A stretch of DNA of 42,169 nucleotides from an uncultured bacterium (GCA_949293185.1 CASFCQ010000010.1:1-42169); one strand, 5' to 3'; numbered from the stretch's first letter, positions 1 through 9,607 are shown. The notes: generated by a model not told the origin, from the sequence alone. Program-made: numbers and translations.

Positions 1-184
1 GCGAGCCTGTGGTGAGGATTAGTTAATGTTAAAACGGAGTATCAGGTGTAAAAAAATAATATACTCTTTGTATTAAGCACCTACAAAAATTTAAAACACC
101 GCTGAAACCAAAATAAAAAACACATAATCAAATATTATCATTATAAAACATTAGCAATATTTGACTAACAGTAAGTCAAGAAAA

Positions 185-1267
185 CTACTTATCAATTGAT
201 TTTAAAAACTCAAATTTTTGTTTTGTTGTTTCGTAAAGCTCTTTGAAAATTTCTTCTTCGTTTTTAGAAAAAATTCTATGCTTGCACTCTTTCATTACCA
301 GTGTTTTGTAATCTTCGTTTTCATCTGTCACATGCCTGAAACAGATAAAAAATATTAACCTGTACAGCCACCTTTTTATAAAATTTCTGTCTGTAAAATG
401 AAAACAGTTTATGTTTTCATTTCTTAAATTTATATGCGGTGAAATTTCTATATCCGGAGGCATTGACATGCAGTTTGAATATTGCAGCTGGGCATACTCC
501 AATCCCTTATTTTGTATTGAGATTTCAGTATCTTCAAATTTTACCTTCTTAAGAGGAAAAATCATATTATACGTAAAAAAGTCTTTGTGTTTTAATATGT
601 AATTGTCTATATTGTCCAATCCGTAATATATACGCTCACTTTTTTCAACAAATACGGTATTTGTCTGTCTTTCTTTTTCAAAGAAAGACAAAATCTTTTG
701 ATAATTGTCTTTGTTGTATTTTTTCTTGTTTATTTCGCTAATATAATTTTTAAACCAGCCAATCGTTATATCCGGACTGTAATAGTCGTGTGCAAAAATA
801 TCAATGTTTACACAGTCATCAATGTTTGTACCGTAAATTAACTGAGTATGATGAGGAGTTTGGGAATAAATAATTTGTTTGGGATATTTTCTCAAATACT
901 CGTTCCAAACAGTTGTCCTGTTATTTTTGGAAAAAGAAATTTTTTCAGGAGGAATACATATGTAATTTTGAGCGCAAAAATCCAAAAATCTGATGTAATC
1001 CTCTCTCATCATTCCGATATCAAAATCATCATCCCACGGAACAAAACCGCCATGGCGAAGCGCCCCTATTAATGTACCGCCTATCGGAAAGTATGGCAGC
1101 TTTAATATATCAAGCTGTTTAATAATAGTTTTACAAAACTCCAGCGTTCTCAGCTGATAATCTCTCAGCTGCCCTGTTGCAGGTTTAAGGCTTCCGGCAT
1201 CAATGGTTTTGTAAAACTCTTTATATTCTTTGATTATTTCTTTGTATAATTTTTTGTAGTCGGTCAT
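185..1267 (-). CDS. LicD family transferase, last gene of the phosphonate operon
   Basis: LicD proteins are nucleotidyltransferase-fold enzymes; the best known move phosphocholine from CDP-choline to a surface glycan. The family signature is clear at residues 63-86: [12 protein letters not shown] followed by [10 protein letters not shown], with the metal-binding acidic cluster D79-D83. The protein is 360 residues, and the region after about 200 is unlike any domain I recognise. It starts 4 bases after the Rossmann gene upstream and ends the operon; I see no convincing terminator in positions 1-184, which hold no gene. Because the operon also encodes PEP mutase fused to a cytidylyltransferase, I infer that the donor here is a CMP-activated phosphonate rather than CDP-choline. 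The family call is strong; substrate and acceptor are inferred. Confidence 0.9.
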   Translation of the reverse strand: MTDYKKLYKEIIKEYKEFYKTIDAGSLKPATGQLRDYQLRTLEFCKTIIKQLDILKLPYFPIGGTLIGALRHGGFVPWDDDFDIGMMREDYIRFLDFCAQNYICIPPEKISFSKNNRTTVWNEYLRKYPKQIIYSQTPHHTQLIYGTNIDDCVNIDIFAHDYYSPDITIGWFKNYISEINKKKYNKDNYQKILSFFEKERQTNTVFVEKSERIYYGLDNIDNYILKHKDFFTYNMIFPLKKVKFEDTEISIQNKGLEYAQLQYSNCMSMPPDIEISPHINLRNENINCFHFTDRNFIKRWLYRLIFFICFRHVTDENEDYKTLVMKECKHRIFSKNEEEIFKELYETTKQKFEFLKSIDK

Positions 1268-1271
1268 AGTT

Positions 1272-1670
1272 TTATCTCATTATTTGCCTGAGCATAAAAG
1301 ACAGCGGCAAATTTATTAAGCTTTGTACGGTTTTGTCTTCATTTTTGGTATTAATCAACAGATTGTATTTAATATTTTGACGTATTTTTTCGTGTTCTCT
1401 AAGTACTATAAATATTGCATCAAAGTCATATTCTGCCAGTTCTGAGGGAGAAATAGTCTTAAAGCCACAGAATGTTTCTGTCGAAGCTTTTTTATATTTT
1501 GCGTCACAAACTGCTGTTATATTGAGTTTTGAAAGGTCAAAGTTTTCAAAAAGGATACAAGACATTACCCCTGCACCGTATATCACAATTGATTTGTTTT
1601 TATACTTTTTAGCAAGGTTGTTTATCTGCTTTTGAAGGTTTATGTCTTTGTAAAAATTCAGATAATCCAT
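1272..1670 (-). CDS. Small Rossmann-fold protein of the phosphonate operon
   Basis: A 132-residue protein built around one Rossmann-like unit: [18 protein letters not shown] (about residues 28-45), a beta strand ending in VCDAKYKK (54-61), then [16 protein letters not shown]. This resembles the nucleotide-binding N-terminal modules often joined to glycosyl- or methyltransferases in polysaccharide loci. It resembles residues 14-80 of the FkbM protein encoded just upstream (GTGEIG against GAGVMS, then FIDS against VCDA), so the two may share ancestry. It has no catalytic domain of its own and may act as a subunit of a neighbouring enzyme. It begins 3 bases after the stop of the upstream gene and ends 4 bases before licD, so it is translated within the operon. 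No function is assigned. Confidence 0.72.
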   Translation of the reverse strand: MDYLNFYKDINLQKQINNLAKKYKNKSIVIYGAGVMSCILFENFDLSKLNITAVCDAKYKKASTETFCGFKTISPSELAEYDFDAIFIVLREHEKIRQNIKYNLLINTKNEDKTVQSLINLPLSFMLRQIMR

Positions 1671-1673
1671 ATT

Positions 1674-2798
1674 TTATTTTAAAAGTTCCTCTGGTATCGC
1701 ATAAAGAACAGTTTCACAGTGGTTGTAGCTGTAATGTCCTATATGGAATTTGTAGTTTTTAAGAATTTTATTCAGATTCAAAGGAATAGACACAAAGTCA
1801 TTTAATGAATGGTATATAGAAATAGCCAATTGAGGACGGTCATTGATTATTGTTGTTTGTCCGCCGGCGAGAGCAGGTTGTTCAGCGCCTTCGATATCCA
1901 TTTTTATAAAATCAATTTTTTCTATATTATAAGATTTTTTTATTTCGTCAATTGTTGTGGTTTTTATTATTGTTGCTTTTTCATTTATTTTGATTTCAGC
2001 GGAGTCTTTTGTTCCCTTAACTCTTGAGGCAGATTTTTGAGAAGTATTTTCCAAAAACTCTATCTCGCCGCATTTGTCCCAGAGTCCCATAGGGATTATC
2101 GTAACAAAATTTTCTTTTTGTATATAAAAATCATAGCTTTCATTTTTAAATTTTTCATACATTGGCTCCAGAGCATAGAGTCTTTTCATATTTTTTAACT
2201 GTTTTCTGAATGCCAGAGAATGAATACCATTGCAAAAACCTGCATCGAGCACTGTTTTTATCTCATCTTTAACTATAAAATCCATATACTGCGCCTGATA
2301 ATTTCTTCTCGGTGCAAGTGTGCTTATATTGTATTTTTTTTGTACATATTCTTCGATTTTTTCATAATTTGTTATGCCGCTGTATGCGTTCCACAGCTGA
2401 GTGTATAAATCTTTATCAGTTTTGTCCTCAAAAATATTTAAAGCCTCTTTGAATTTTTCTTCGTACGGTTGTGCTTTAATATTTTGTTCTATTCCTCTGG
2501 ATATAAGAAGGTACGAGATATTGAGAAATTTAAATATTTCAATAATATCATGTGCAAAGTTTCTTGTAGTAATAATTGCATAATCGATTGAAGATTTATT
2601 TTCTTCCAGCTCTTTTAAATTAATAATCTTTATACCGTCAAAAGATCCTTTTTTAAATGAATCTATGAAAAAATTTATTTTTAAATCAGGTCTGTTGCTA
2701 ACTATAAAATTTTTAATAGCAATACCTATTTCTCCTGTTCCAAATATTGCGACTTTTTTGTTGTTTGGTATTTGTTCAATAAATTTATCTAAAAACAT
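1674..2798 (-). CDS. FkbM family methyltransferase with N-terminal Rossmann domain
   Basis: Two domains are visible in 374 residues. Residues 14-100 form a Rossmann-like unit (KKVAIFGTGEIGIAI, then FFIDSFKKG). Residues about 180-370 are an FkbM-type SAM-dependent methyltransferase: SAM loop VLDAGFCNGIHSLAF at 183-197, acidic LYALEPMYEKF near 207-217, and the family hallmark FIKMDIEGAEQPAL near 297-310. The SAM loop has Cys where many relatives have G-x-G. FkbM enzymes O-methylate sugars and polyketides. In this operon it could methylate a sugar or the hydroxyethylphosphonate/phosphonate ester; that is inference. The start has a GGGGGA-type Shine-Dalgarno just upstream, and the gene follows the decarboxylase fusion by 17 bases. 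Confidence 0.86.
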   Translation of the reverse strand: MFLDKFIEQIPNNKKVAIFGTGEIGIAIKNFIVSNRPDLKINFFIDSFKKGSFDGIKIINLKELEENKSSIDYAIITTRNFAHDIIEIFKFLNISYLLISRGIEQNIKAQPYEEKFKEALNIFEDKTDKDLYTQLWNAYSGITNYEKIEEYVQKKYNISTLAPRRNYQAQYMDFIVKDEIKTVLDAGFCNGIHSLAFRKQLKNMKRLYALEPMYEKFKNESYDFYIQKENFVTIIPMGLWDKCGEIEFLENTSQKSASRVKGTKDSAEIKINEKATIIKTTTIDEIKKSYNIEKIDFIKMDIEGAEQPALAGGQTTIINDRPQLAISIYHSLNDFVSIPLNLNKILKNYKFHIGHYSYNHCETVLYAIPEELLK

Positions 2799-2815
2799 TC
2801 TTCCCCCGTTATTTT

Positions 2816-5017
2816 TTATTTGCTGAATAATTTTTTTAAATCACTGATTAATACAGGATTGTTTTTGAGTCGTTCTGTGTTCACTGATTGCACAACAGTG
2901 TCGATATCAATTATACCAAGTTTTGCTAAATCCTGCTCAAGCCCGATATTTTTCAACAGTTGTTCAAAATAGCAGTCTATGTCTTTAATTGCAAGAATAT
3001 TTTTTATTTCTGCAATTGTTTGGCGCACATAGTCTGCCCCTCTGGAATCAGTAACATTTTGAGCTTTTTCATTTTCTTTCATTAATCCTGCAATGCTTAG
3101 CGAAACAGCGTGCCCGTGCGGAATTTTATAGTCCGTTGTTATTTTATAAGACAGGGCGTGGGCTGCGGTAGTTTTTGAGATATTTATCGCTCTGCCTGAG
3201 TAAAAAGCTGCCTGCGCCATTTTTTGAGCAGGTGTTTCTTCTGTTGAGTTTACATATTCTTCAAGGTAATCTCTGCATAGCTCCATTGCTTTTTTAGCGT
3301 AATATTTGCTTTCTTTTGTTGAATTAACAGACCAGTATGATTCTATTGCCTGACACAGAGTATCAGCGCCGCAGCAGGCTTTCAGATACTTAGGGTTATC
3401 TTTTACAAGGCTGCCGTCAATGATTGCATAATCAGGAAGCATGTATTCGTGTTCAAAAGAGTGTTTTATTCCGTCAACATACACTACCGCAAATTTTGTT
3501 GCTTCCGCCCCTGTGCCGGCTGTTGTCGGTATTGCAAGAAGAGGAGTCCGGTTTATTGCATTGTCAAAAGCAAGAGCTTCTTTTGGTGAAATTTTATTGT
3601 CATAGCAAAACCTGAAAAGCTTTGCAAAATCCATTACGCTGCCTCCGCCGGCTGCTATTATAAAATCAAAACCGTTCAAAAGTTTTAAAGCTGTGTCTAT
3701 CTCCTGCGCTTTAGGATTGGGGCTTATGTCGTTATAGATTGTGAATTTTATGTTTTCAAGATTTTTTTCTATTTTATCTTTTATTTTTTCGTAAGATTTT
3801 TTTCCGGTAAATAGCAGGATATTTTTTGCATTATGTTTTTTTAAAATATCAGTTATATTTGCTAAGGAGTCTTTGCCTTCATAAGCAATATTTTCCTGCA
3901 GAAATGACATAAATGCATTTTTATTTTCCTGCGGTTTTTCTTTAGGTCTGCCGAGGTCTTTTCTTGCACCGCATTTTACTTTTACTTCAAGCAGTGCTGG
4001 CGAGTCGCAGGTGTTTAATTTTTCAAGACACTGTTTTAATTCTTCTTTGCTTGAAGCAGAAAAAACGTTTTTATATCCGCAGGCTTTTGCAAGTTTATTA
4101 AAATCTATGAAATCAGCACTCGTCGGCTGAACGCCCACAGAATCGTGAGCCTGATTGTTGAACACAATATGCTTAAAATTTTTGAGTCCTGTTTTGGCTA
4201 TTACAGGTAACGCACCGAGGTGCATAATACAAGCACCGTCACCGTCAAAACAGTAAACCGTTCTGTTGATTTTTTCAAGGGCAATCCCTTGAGCAATCGA
4301 GCTTGCGTGTCCCATCGAGCCGACTGTTAAGAAGTCCTGATTGTGCAATTGTCCGGCTGACTCTCTGTATTCATACAATTCTCTTGAAATTTGCCCTGTC
4401 GTGGAAATTATAATTGCCTTTTTATCAAGATTTTGTGCTGTGATTTTTATTGCCTCTTCTCTTGATAAGTCAAAACCGTTATCCTTTTTATTTTGAAGTT
4501 TGTAAGGTGCAAATGTTCCCTTTTTAATAATCAGAGCAAACGGCTTTTTATTTTCTTTTATATAGTTACAGGCATTGTTAACAGCCTGCACAGCCTCACC
4601 TGTTTCCTGCGGTAAAACAGCATATTTTATTGAACACGCGTCTAGTATTTTATCTGTAACTTTTCCCTGTTTTATGTGCTGGGGTTCATCTTTTATCCCG
4701 GGTTCTCCTCTCCAGCCTATGAGCATAAGCAGCGGAATTTTATAGACTTCCTCATCAGTAAGGGAAAGCAGAGGATTTATACAGTTACCGATTCCCGAGT
4801 TTTGCATATAGACAACGGCAGGATTACCGCTTGCAAGATAGTGTCCTGCAGCCAGAGCGATTGCATTGCCTTCATTAGCTGTAATTATATGACTTTGGGG
4901 TTTTGCATTATCAGCAACAAAAGCACAAAAGTCCTTTAAGAGGCTGTCGGGCACTCCGCAAAAAAAGTCTGCACCGTTGTTTACCAATGTATTAAAAAAG
5001 TCCTTTGGCTCAATCAT
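2816..5017 (-). CDS. Phosphonopyruvate decarboxylase - phosphonoacetaldehyde reductase fusion
   Basis: One 733-residue chain holds two consecutive pathway enzymes. Residues 1-375 are a thiamine-diphosphate decarboxylase of the Ppd type: [17 protein letters not shown] at 48-64 and the TPP/Mg motif [12 protein letters not shown] ending in NN (259-288). Residues 385-733 are a group III iron alcohol dehydrogenase: GGGS 457-460, [11 protein letters not shown] 497-507, D552, H620 and PHGHAVSL 633-640. The expected reactions are phosphonopyruvate to phosphonoacetaldehyde, then reduction to 2-hydroxyethylphosphonate. The usual D-x-x-x-H metal ligand pair reads D552-T-L-C-Q556 here, with His replaced by Gln; I believe this is shared by phosphonoacetaldehyde reductases, but I cannot verify it. 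The start overlaps the stop of the PEP mutase gene by 4 bases. No aminotransferase is present, so the product should be the hydroxy rather than amino compound. Confidence 0.92.
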   Translation of the reverse strand: MIEPKDFFNTLVNNGADFFCGVPDSLLKDFCAFVADNAKPQSHIITANEGNAIALAAGHYLASGNPAVVYMQNSGIGNCINPLLSLTDEEVYKIPLLMLIGWRGEPGIKDEPQHIKQGKVTDKILDACSIKYAVLPQETGEAVQAVNNACNYIKENKKPFALIIKKGTFAPYKLQNKKDNGFDLSREEAIKITAQNLDKKAIIISTTGQISRELYEYRESAGQLHNQDFLTVGSMGHASSIAQGIALEKINRTVYCFDGDGACIMHLGALPVIAKTGLKNFKHIVFNNQAHDSVGVQPTSADFIDFNKLAKACGYKNVFSASSKEELKQCLEKLNTCDSPALLEVKVKCGARKDLGRPKEKPQENKNAFMSFLQENIAYEGKDSLANITDILKKHNAKNILLFTGKKSYEKIKDKIEKNLENIKFTIYNDISPNPKAQEIDTALKLLNGFDFIIAAGGGSVMDFAKLFRFCYDNKISPKEALAFDNAINRTPLLAIPTTAGTGAEATKFAVVYVDGIKHSFEHEYMLPDYAIIDGSLVKDNPKYLKACCGADTLCQAIESYWSVNSTKESKYYAKKAMELCRDYLEEYVNSTEETPAQKMAQAAFYSGRAINISKTTAAHALSYKITTDYKIPHGHAVSLSIAGLMKENEKAQNVTDSRGADYVRQTIAEIKNILAIKDIDCYFEQLLKNIGLEQDLAKLGIIDIDTVVQSVNTERLKNNPVLISDLKKLFSK

Positions 5018-6327
5018 TTTGCCCCCGGAATCAATGTTATAATATCTTTTATTTTCATGCAGTAATCCTCTGATGCCTGTTTGCAGCTGTGATTTTCGAG
5101 TATTGATTTTGCTGCATTGACCATAGCCGGATATGCTGCGCGCAAAAGATGGTTGGCATAGATTACCATATTTATTCCGTTTTCAACAAGTTCCTCCTCT
5201 GTTACATGAGAGTATGAAGAAGGAACAACAACAAGCGGTTTGCGGTTTTCAAATTTGTTGTATTCTTTTGCAAACTCTTTGATTTCGTCAAAAGAGCTTG
5301 AGCGCGAATGTATCATAATACCGTCAGCACCTGCTTCTATATAAGTTTTTGCTCTCTCTAACGCATCTTGCAGTCCTTTTTCAAGAATAAGGCTCTCTAT
5401 ACGTGCAATAATCATAAAATCTTCGCCTACCTGAGCCTGTTTTCCGGCTTTAATTTTTTGCGCAAAAAATTCTTTGTTTTCCTGCTCCTGTGCAACTTCC
5501 GTGCCAAAAAGTGAGTTCTTTTTTAAACCGGTTTTATCTTCAATAATAATTGCCGAAACACCGAGTCTTTCCAGCGATTTTACGGTAAAGATAAAATGCT
5601 CCTGAGGACCGCCGTTATCACCATCATAGACAATGGATTTAGTGGTCGCATCCAGTATGTCGTTAAGCCCCTCTAATCTGGATGTTGTATCAAGGTATCC
5701 GATATCGGGTTTTGCTTTAGCTGCAGACTGGGTTAGCGAGGATATCCATATGCCGTCAAATTCGTATTTTCGGTTATCTTTTACAACGCTCGTGTTTTCA
5801 ACAATTAAGCTGCTTAAGCCGTTGTGGGCTTCGCAAATTTTTACTATATCTTTGCTGGCAAGCAGTCTTCTCAGTCTTTTGCAGCGGATTTCAGGAGTTG
5901 TACCGATTTCTTTTAAAACCTGATTTAGTGTTGTTGAAGAAATGCCTTTTGTGTAAGGTATATCAATAACCCGGCCGCCCCATTCTTTCATTGCATCAAT
6001 TACTCTTTGTCTGGTTTGTGCCTGAACGCCTTCTTTCCAGTCATCGCCGTGCAGCACAAAATCCGGTCTGATTTTGTGCAGGTTCGGTACATAATCGAGA
6101 GTTTCCTGTGCGACAACTTGCGTCACGCCTTTTACGTTTTCGATTACAATTTTTCTTTGTTCAAATGTCATATAAGGCAGTCTTTTGTAACTTGCAATAG
6201 CTTTATCAGTAAGCAGCCCTACAATGATTTCTCCGTTTTCTCCTGCAATCTTTCTTGCTTCGTTAATAATGTTAAGATGTCCCGGGTGTAATAAATCCGC
6301 GCTCATTCCTATATAAACTCTGGGCAT
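5014..6327 (-). CDS. Cytidylyltransferase - phosphoenolpyruvate mutase fusion
   Basis: PEP mutase makes the C-P bond by converting phosphoenolpyruvate to phosphonopyruvate, the entry step of nearly all phosphonate biosynthesis. Residues 1-140 are a cytidylyltransferase-like domain with HPGH at 14-17 and the GISSTTL motif at 129-135. Residues about 155-437 are the PEP mutase barrel, with DGDNGG at 235-240 and the diagnostic [10 protein letters not shown] at 263-272 (E-D-K-x5-N-S, which separates mutases from isocitrate lyase-like relatives). Making the C-P bond and CMP-activating the product in one chain fits a route to a CMP-phosphonate donor for LicD. An AGAGGA Shine-Dalgarno lies at 6338-6343. 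It is the first gene of the operon, and its leader contains a strong palindrome. The family call is very secure. Confidence 0.94.
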   Translation of the reverse strand: MPRVYIGMSADLLHPGHLNIINEARKIAGENGEIIVGLLTDKAIASYKRLPYMTFEQRKIVIENVKGVTQVVAQETLDYVPNLHKIRPDFVLHGDDWKEGVQAQTRQRVIDAMKEWGGRVIDIPYTKGISSTTLNQVLKEIGTTPEIRCKRLRRLLASKDIVKICEAHNGLSSLIVENTSVVKDNRKYEFDGIWISSLTQSAAKAKPDIGYLDTTSRLEGLNDILDATTKSIVYDGDNGGPQEHFIFTVKSLERLGVSAIIIEDKTGLKKNSLFGTEVAQEQENKEFFAQKIKAGKQAQVGEDFMIIARIESLILEKGLQDALERAKTYIEAGADGIMIHSRSSSFDEIKEFAKEYNKFENRKPLVVVPSSYSHVTEEELVENGINMVIYANHLLRAAYPAMVNAAKSILENHSCKQASEDYCMKIKDIITLIPGAK

Positions 6328-6343
6328 TATTATAAAATCCTCT

Positions 6344-6373
6344 GTTAAAATTGTTTGTTATAACAATTTTAAC
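6344..6373 (-). promoter_or_regulatory. Palindrome in the phosphonate operon leader
   Basis: Perfect 12-bp arms (GTTAAAATTGTT and its complement at 6362-6373) enclose a 6-base loop. It lies 16-46 bases upstream of the PEP mutase start, directly beside its Shine-Dalgarno. Read on the minus strand, TGTTAAAAT in the outer arm looks like an extended -10, so the site could be an operator spanning the promoter. It could also be an mRNA hairpin near the ribosome-binding site. The repressor is unknown. Confidence 0.55.
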
Positions 6374-6444
6374 ACAATGTTTTTGCTTTATAATTTTTAC
6401 ATTGAGAGAATATAATAAAATCAATTGAGTATCGGAGTTTTTAA

Positions 6445-9354
6445 ATGTTTTTTTACGCGGATTTACATATACATTCAAAATATTCAAGAGCAACGAGCAA
6501 AAGCTGCAATCTTGAAGAACTTGCACTGTGGGCGCACAAAAAAGGAATAGGGGTAATCTCTACGGGGGATTTTACCCATCCGGCATGGTTTAAAGAAATA
6601 CAGGAAAAGCTTGTTCCCGCTGATAACGGAGTGTTTAAGCTTAAGCCGGAGATAGAAAAACAGCTTTTCCCAAACGGCACGCAGGTAAGATTTTTATTAT
6701 CCGTTGAAATTTCTACAATCTATAAAAAATGGGATAAAACACGCAAAGTTCACCATGTAGTTTTTACGCCGGATATGGAAATTGCACAAAATTTTAGAAG
6801 CAAATTAGGTGCAATAGGTAATATTGTTTCAGACGGCAGACCTATACTGGGACTGGATTCCAGAGATTTACTGGAAATTGCTTTAGAATCAGGCGAGGGC
6901 TCTTATATTATACCAGCGCACATCTGGACACCCTGGTTTTCGGTTCTGGGGTCAAAATCAGGATTTGATTCCATAGAAGACTGCTACAGTGATTTAGCAG
7001 AACATATATTTGCAGTGGAAACAGGTCTTTCCTCCGACCCTGAAATGAACTGGAAGGTTTCTAAACTTGATAAGTACCGTCTTGTTTCTAATTCCGATGC
7101 GCATTCGCCTGCAAAACTGGCTAGAGAAGCAACTGTTTTTGATACAAACCCTGATTATTTCAGTATTATGAATGCGCTAAAAACCGGTGACGGATATGTC
7201 GGTACGGTGGAATTTTTCCCGGAAGAAGGCAAATACCACGAAGACGGTCACAGAAAGTGCAATGTCTGCCTGACACCGTCAGAAACAAAAAAATACAACG
7301 GAATTTGTCCTGTTTGCGGAAAGCCTTTGACAATAGGGGTTTTAAATCGTGTTATGGAACTGTCGGACAGAGATGAAAATTCTGACTTTAAACCGGCTAC
7401 GGCAGGGCAGGTCTTTAGCCTTGTGCCTCTTGCTGAAATTCTGTCAGAAATTATGCAGGTAGGTACAGCCAGCAAATCACTCAATGCAGAGTATGAACGA
7501 TTGATACACAAGTTCGGCTCTGAACTCGATATTTTAAGAAATGTGCCAACTGATGAGATAGAAAAAGATTCGCTGCTGCTTGCAGAAGCGCTTACAAGGT
7601 TAAGAGCCGGCAAAGTAATAAAACATGCCGGATATGACGGAGAATACGGGGTTATAAAGCTATTTGAAGATAACGAACTTGTAAAAAAAAACTTTGTAAA
7701 CCTAAAACTTAATATTGATATTCCTGAATCAACTCCGAAAGAAACCAAAAAGGAATATTCTGTTTCAACAACAGAATTTAAAATAAATACAGATAGAGAT
7801 AATCCTGAAATTTCTTTAAAAAGCAATAAACTCGATGAATTTCAGCAAGCTGCAATTCAGAACGAAAATAATCAAATTCTGATTACAGCAGACCCTGGCT
7901 CGGGCAAAACAACCGTACTGACAAGACGCATTGCGCATATGATAAAAGATAAAAATATTCCCGCGGAGAATATTCTTGCCCTGACATTCACCCGCAAAGC
8001 AGCACAGGAAATGAAAGAACGCCTGAAAACAAATTTGGGAAAAGACGCAGAGCTGATAAATATTCATACATTTCACTCTTTGTGTCTGGCACTGCTTAAA
8101 GAAAATCATATTCAAGCCGGATTGTCAGAGGATTTTAATGTAATAAGCGAGCAGGAAAAAGCTTTGTACAAAGAAAACGAGCTTCCGGAAAATACGCTGG
8201 AATTTGACGACTTAATCACTTATACGCTTAAGTTGTTCAATGAATATCCGGAAATTAATCAAAAATACAGACAGATTTTCAGGTATATTTTTGTGGATGA
8301 GTATCAGGATATTGACGAAAATCAGTATGAATTAATAAAACAGCTTGTCCCTTCTGACGGAAATATCTTTGCTATCGGCGACCCGAATCAGTCCATTTAC
8401 GGTTTCAGAGGGGGGAGTGCAAAGTATTTTAATACATTTAAAGAGGATTTTCCGTCTGCGGAAATTATTACTCTTAAAAACAACTACCGCTCATCCGGTT
8501 TTATTGTCAACGCGTCAAACCAGATGATTGAATGTTTTAATATTGTGTCAAAATGTGCCCGGACTTATGACAAAATAACAATACACACCGCACCTACAGA
8601 CAAAGCAGAGGCAGAGTTTGTTGTTAGCACAATAGAAAACCTTATCGGCGGAAACAGCTTTTTCTCGTTCGATTCTGACAGGTCGGACGGACAAAAGGAA
8701 AACTATTCGTTTTCAGATTTTGCAGTACTGTACAGAACCTCAGCCCAGCTGTCCTGTTTGATTGAAGCTCTGGAACGCTCAGGTATGCCTTTTGTACAGC
8801 TGTCTGATGACTTGTTATGCGACAAAAAGCCTGTACGCGATTTGTTAAAAGCTTTAAACGACAAAGAACCTGTTGCACTGCAGATTGAAAGATTTAAAGA
8901 TAAAATAAAAGATTATATTTTTAACTACCTTAAAGAACTTGCCCGGGTTTATACTACCCGCAGCGCTTTCCTTCACGAGGTATCTCTGCTAAAAGAATCC
9001 GATACTCTTGATGAACGTGCTGACAGGATTGCTCTTATGACATTGCATTCCTCTAAAGGACTGGAGTTTAAGAATGTATTTATAACAGGTCTTGAAGACG
9101 GTTTGCTGCCTCTGGCAAAAGCTAAAACAACTGAAGAAGTTGAAGAAGAAAGAAGACTGTTGTATGTCGGTATGACAAGAGCAAAACAGCGGTTGTTTTT
9201 GTGCAGGGCTTTGAAAAGACATTTGTATGGAAAAACAGAGCATTTTGAAATATCTCCTTTTCTTGCAAAAATCGAAGAGGATTTGTTAACACTTTCAAAA
9301 TACGAGCGTGAACGAAAAATAAAAGATAGCGCTAACCAGCTGAGTCTGTTTTAA
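6445..9354 (+). CDS. EndoQ-like PHP endonuclease fused to UvrD/PcrA-type helicase
   Basis: A 969-residue fusion. Residues 1-230 are a PHP metal-dependent phosphoesterase: DLHIHS 6-11, STGDF 39-43, E88, H159 and NSDAH 216-220. A four-cysteine zinc knuckle follows (C272, C275, C288, C291). This order matches endonuclease Q, which nicks DNA 5' of uracil, hypoxanthine and other deaminated bases. From about 460 there is a superfamily 1A helicase: Walker A ADPGSGKTT 482-490, LTFTRKAAQEM, VDEYQD 617-622, GDPNQSIYGFRGG, NNYRSS, TLHSSKGLEFKNV and LLYVGMTRAKQR. The helicase part, about 510 residues, is shorter than PcrA (about 720), mainly in the 1B/2B insertions. Likely role: recognise a deaminated base, nick beside it and unwind the strand. 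Start chosen by the GGAG at 6434-6437. It is divergent from the phosphonate operon and appears monocistronic. Confidence 0.9.
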   Translation: MFFYADLHIHSKYSRATSKSCNLEELALWAHKKGIGVISTGDFTHPAWFKEIQEKLVPADNGVFKLKPEIEKQLFPNGTQVRFLLSVEISTIYKKWDKTRKVHHVVFTPDMEIAQNFRSKLGAIGNIVSDGRPILGLDSRDLLEIALESGEGSYIIPAHIWTPWFSVLGSKSGFDSIEDCYSDLAEHIFAVETGLSSDPEMNWKVSKLDKYRLVSNSDAHSPAKLAREATVFDTNPDYFSIMNALKTGDGYVGTVEFFPEEGKYHEDGHRKCNVCLTPSETKKYNGICPVCGKPLTIGVLNRVMELSDRDENSDFKPATAGQVFSLVPLAEILSEIMQVGTASKSLNAEYERLIHKFGSELDILRNVPTDEIEKDSLLLAEALTRLRAGKVIKHAGYDGEYGVIKLFEDNELVKKNFVNLKLNIDIPESTPKETKKEYSVSTTEFKINTDRDNPEISLKSNKLDEFQQAAIQNENNQILITADPGSGKTTVLTRRIAHMIKDKNIPAENILALTFTRKAAQEMKERLKTNLGKDAELINIHTFHSLCLALLKENHIQAGLSEDFNVISEQEKALYKENELPENTLEFDDLITYTLKLFNEYPEINQKYRQIFRYIFVDEYQDIDENQYELIKQLVPSDGNIFAIGDPNQSIYGFRGGSAKYFNTFKEDFPSAEIITLKNNYRSSGFIVNASNQMIECFNIVSKCARTYDKITIHTAPTDKAEAEFVVSTIENLIGGNSFFSFDSDRSDGQKENYSFSDFAVLYRTSAQLSCLIEALERSGMPFVQLSDDLLCDKKPVRDLLKALNDKEPVALQIERFKDKIKDYIFNYLKELARVYTTRSAFLHEVSLLKESDTLDERADRIALMTLHSSKGLEFKNVFITGLEDGLLPLAKAKTTEEVEEERRLLYVGMTRAKQRLFLCRALKRHLYGKTEHFEISPFLAKIEEDLLTLSKYERERKIKDSANQLSLF

Positions 9355-9488
9355 GAGGTCTGAGAAAAATATAACTAGTACTCAAATAGCATCTGATTTT
9401 TGAAAGTATCTGTCCGGGTTGGGGTGCAAGGATTGATGGTGTTCAGAATATGACCGGTATGGCGAGAAATAACAGGACCGATAAGAGC

Positions 9489-9510
9489 CTTCACATTCGT
9501 TCAGGATGAC
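9489..9510. repeat. Possible fragment of a dispersed repeat
   Basis: The stretch 9410-9515 is less AT-rich than its surroundings and codes for nothing visible. Within it, CACATTCGTTCAGGATGAC resembles the 'cattc-tgagcgaa' palindromic repeats scattered through many bacterial genomes. Only one copy is visible in this window, so the call rests on resemblance alone. Confidence 0.25.
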
Positions 9511-9526
9511 GCATTATTTAATATTA

Positions 9527-9595
9527 CAACTGTATTAGTCTCAAGATGCCAATAAGTCTCTTGGCTGGCAGGTTTGGCATTATCTGATACAGTTG
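9527..9595. terminator. Two-part inverted repeat between convergent genes
   Basis: Nested arms are visible: CAACTGTAT (9527-9535) pairs with ATACAGTTG (9587-9595), and inside it ATGCCAA (9546-9552) pairs with TTGGCAT (9574-9580). TTGGC at 9561-9565 offers an alternative partner for GCCAA. The structure sits between convergent genes, so it may end transcription or stabilise 3' ends. It lacks the classic T-run, so an ordinary intrinsic terminator is not certain. Confidence 0.4.
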
Positions 9596-9607
9596 ACTAT
9601 ATAAAAA

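Noticed and set aside
7248-7826. A long open frame of 192 codons opposite the EndoQ-UvrD gene
   Set aside because: It lies fully inside a gene with complete domain motifs; its own sequence is serine/phenylalanine-rich with no domain or ribosome-binding site.
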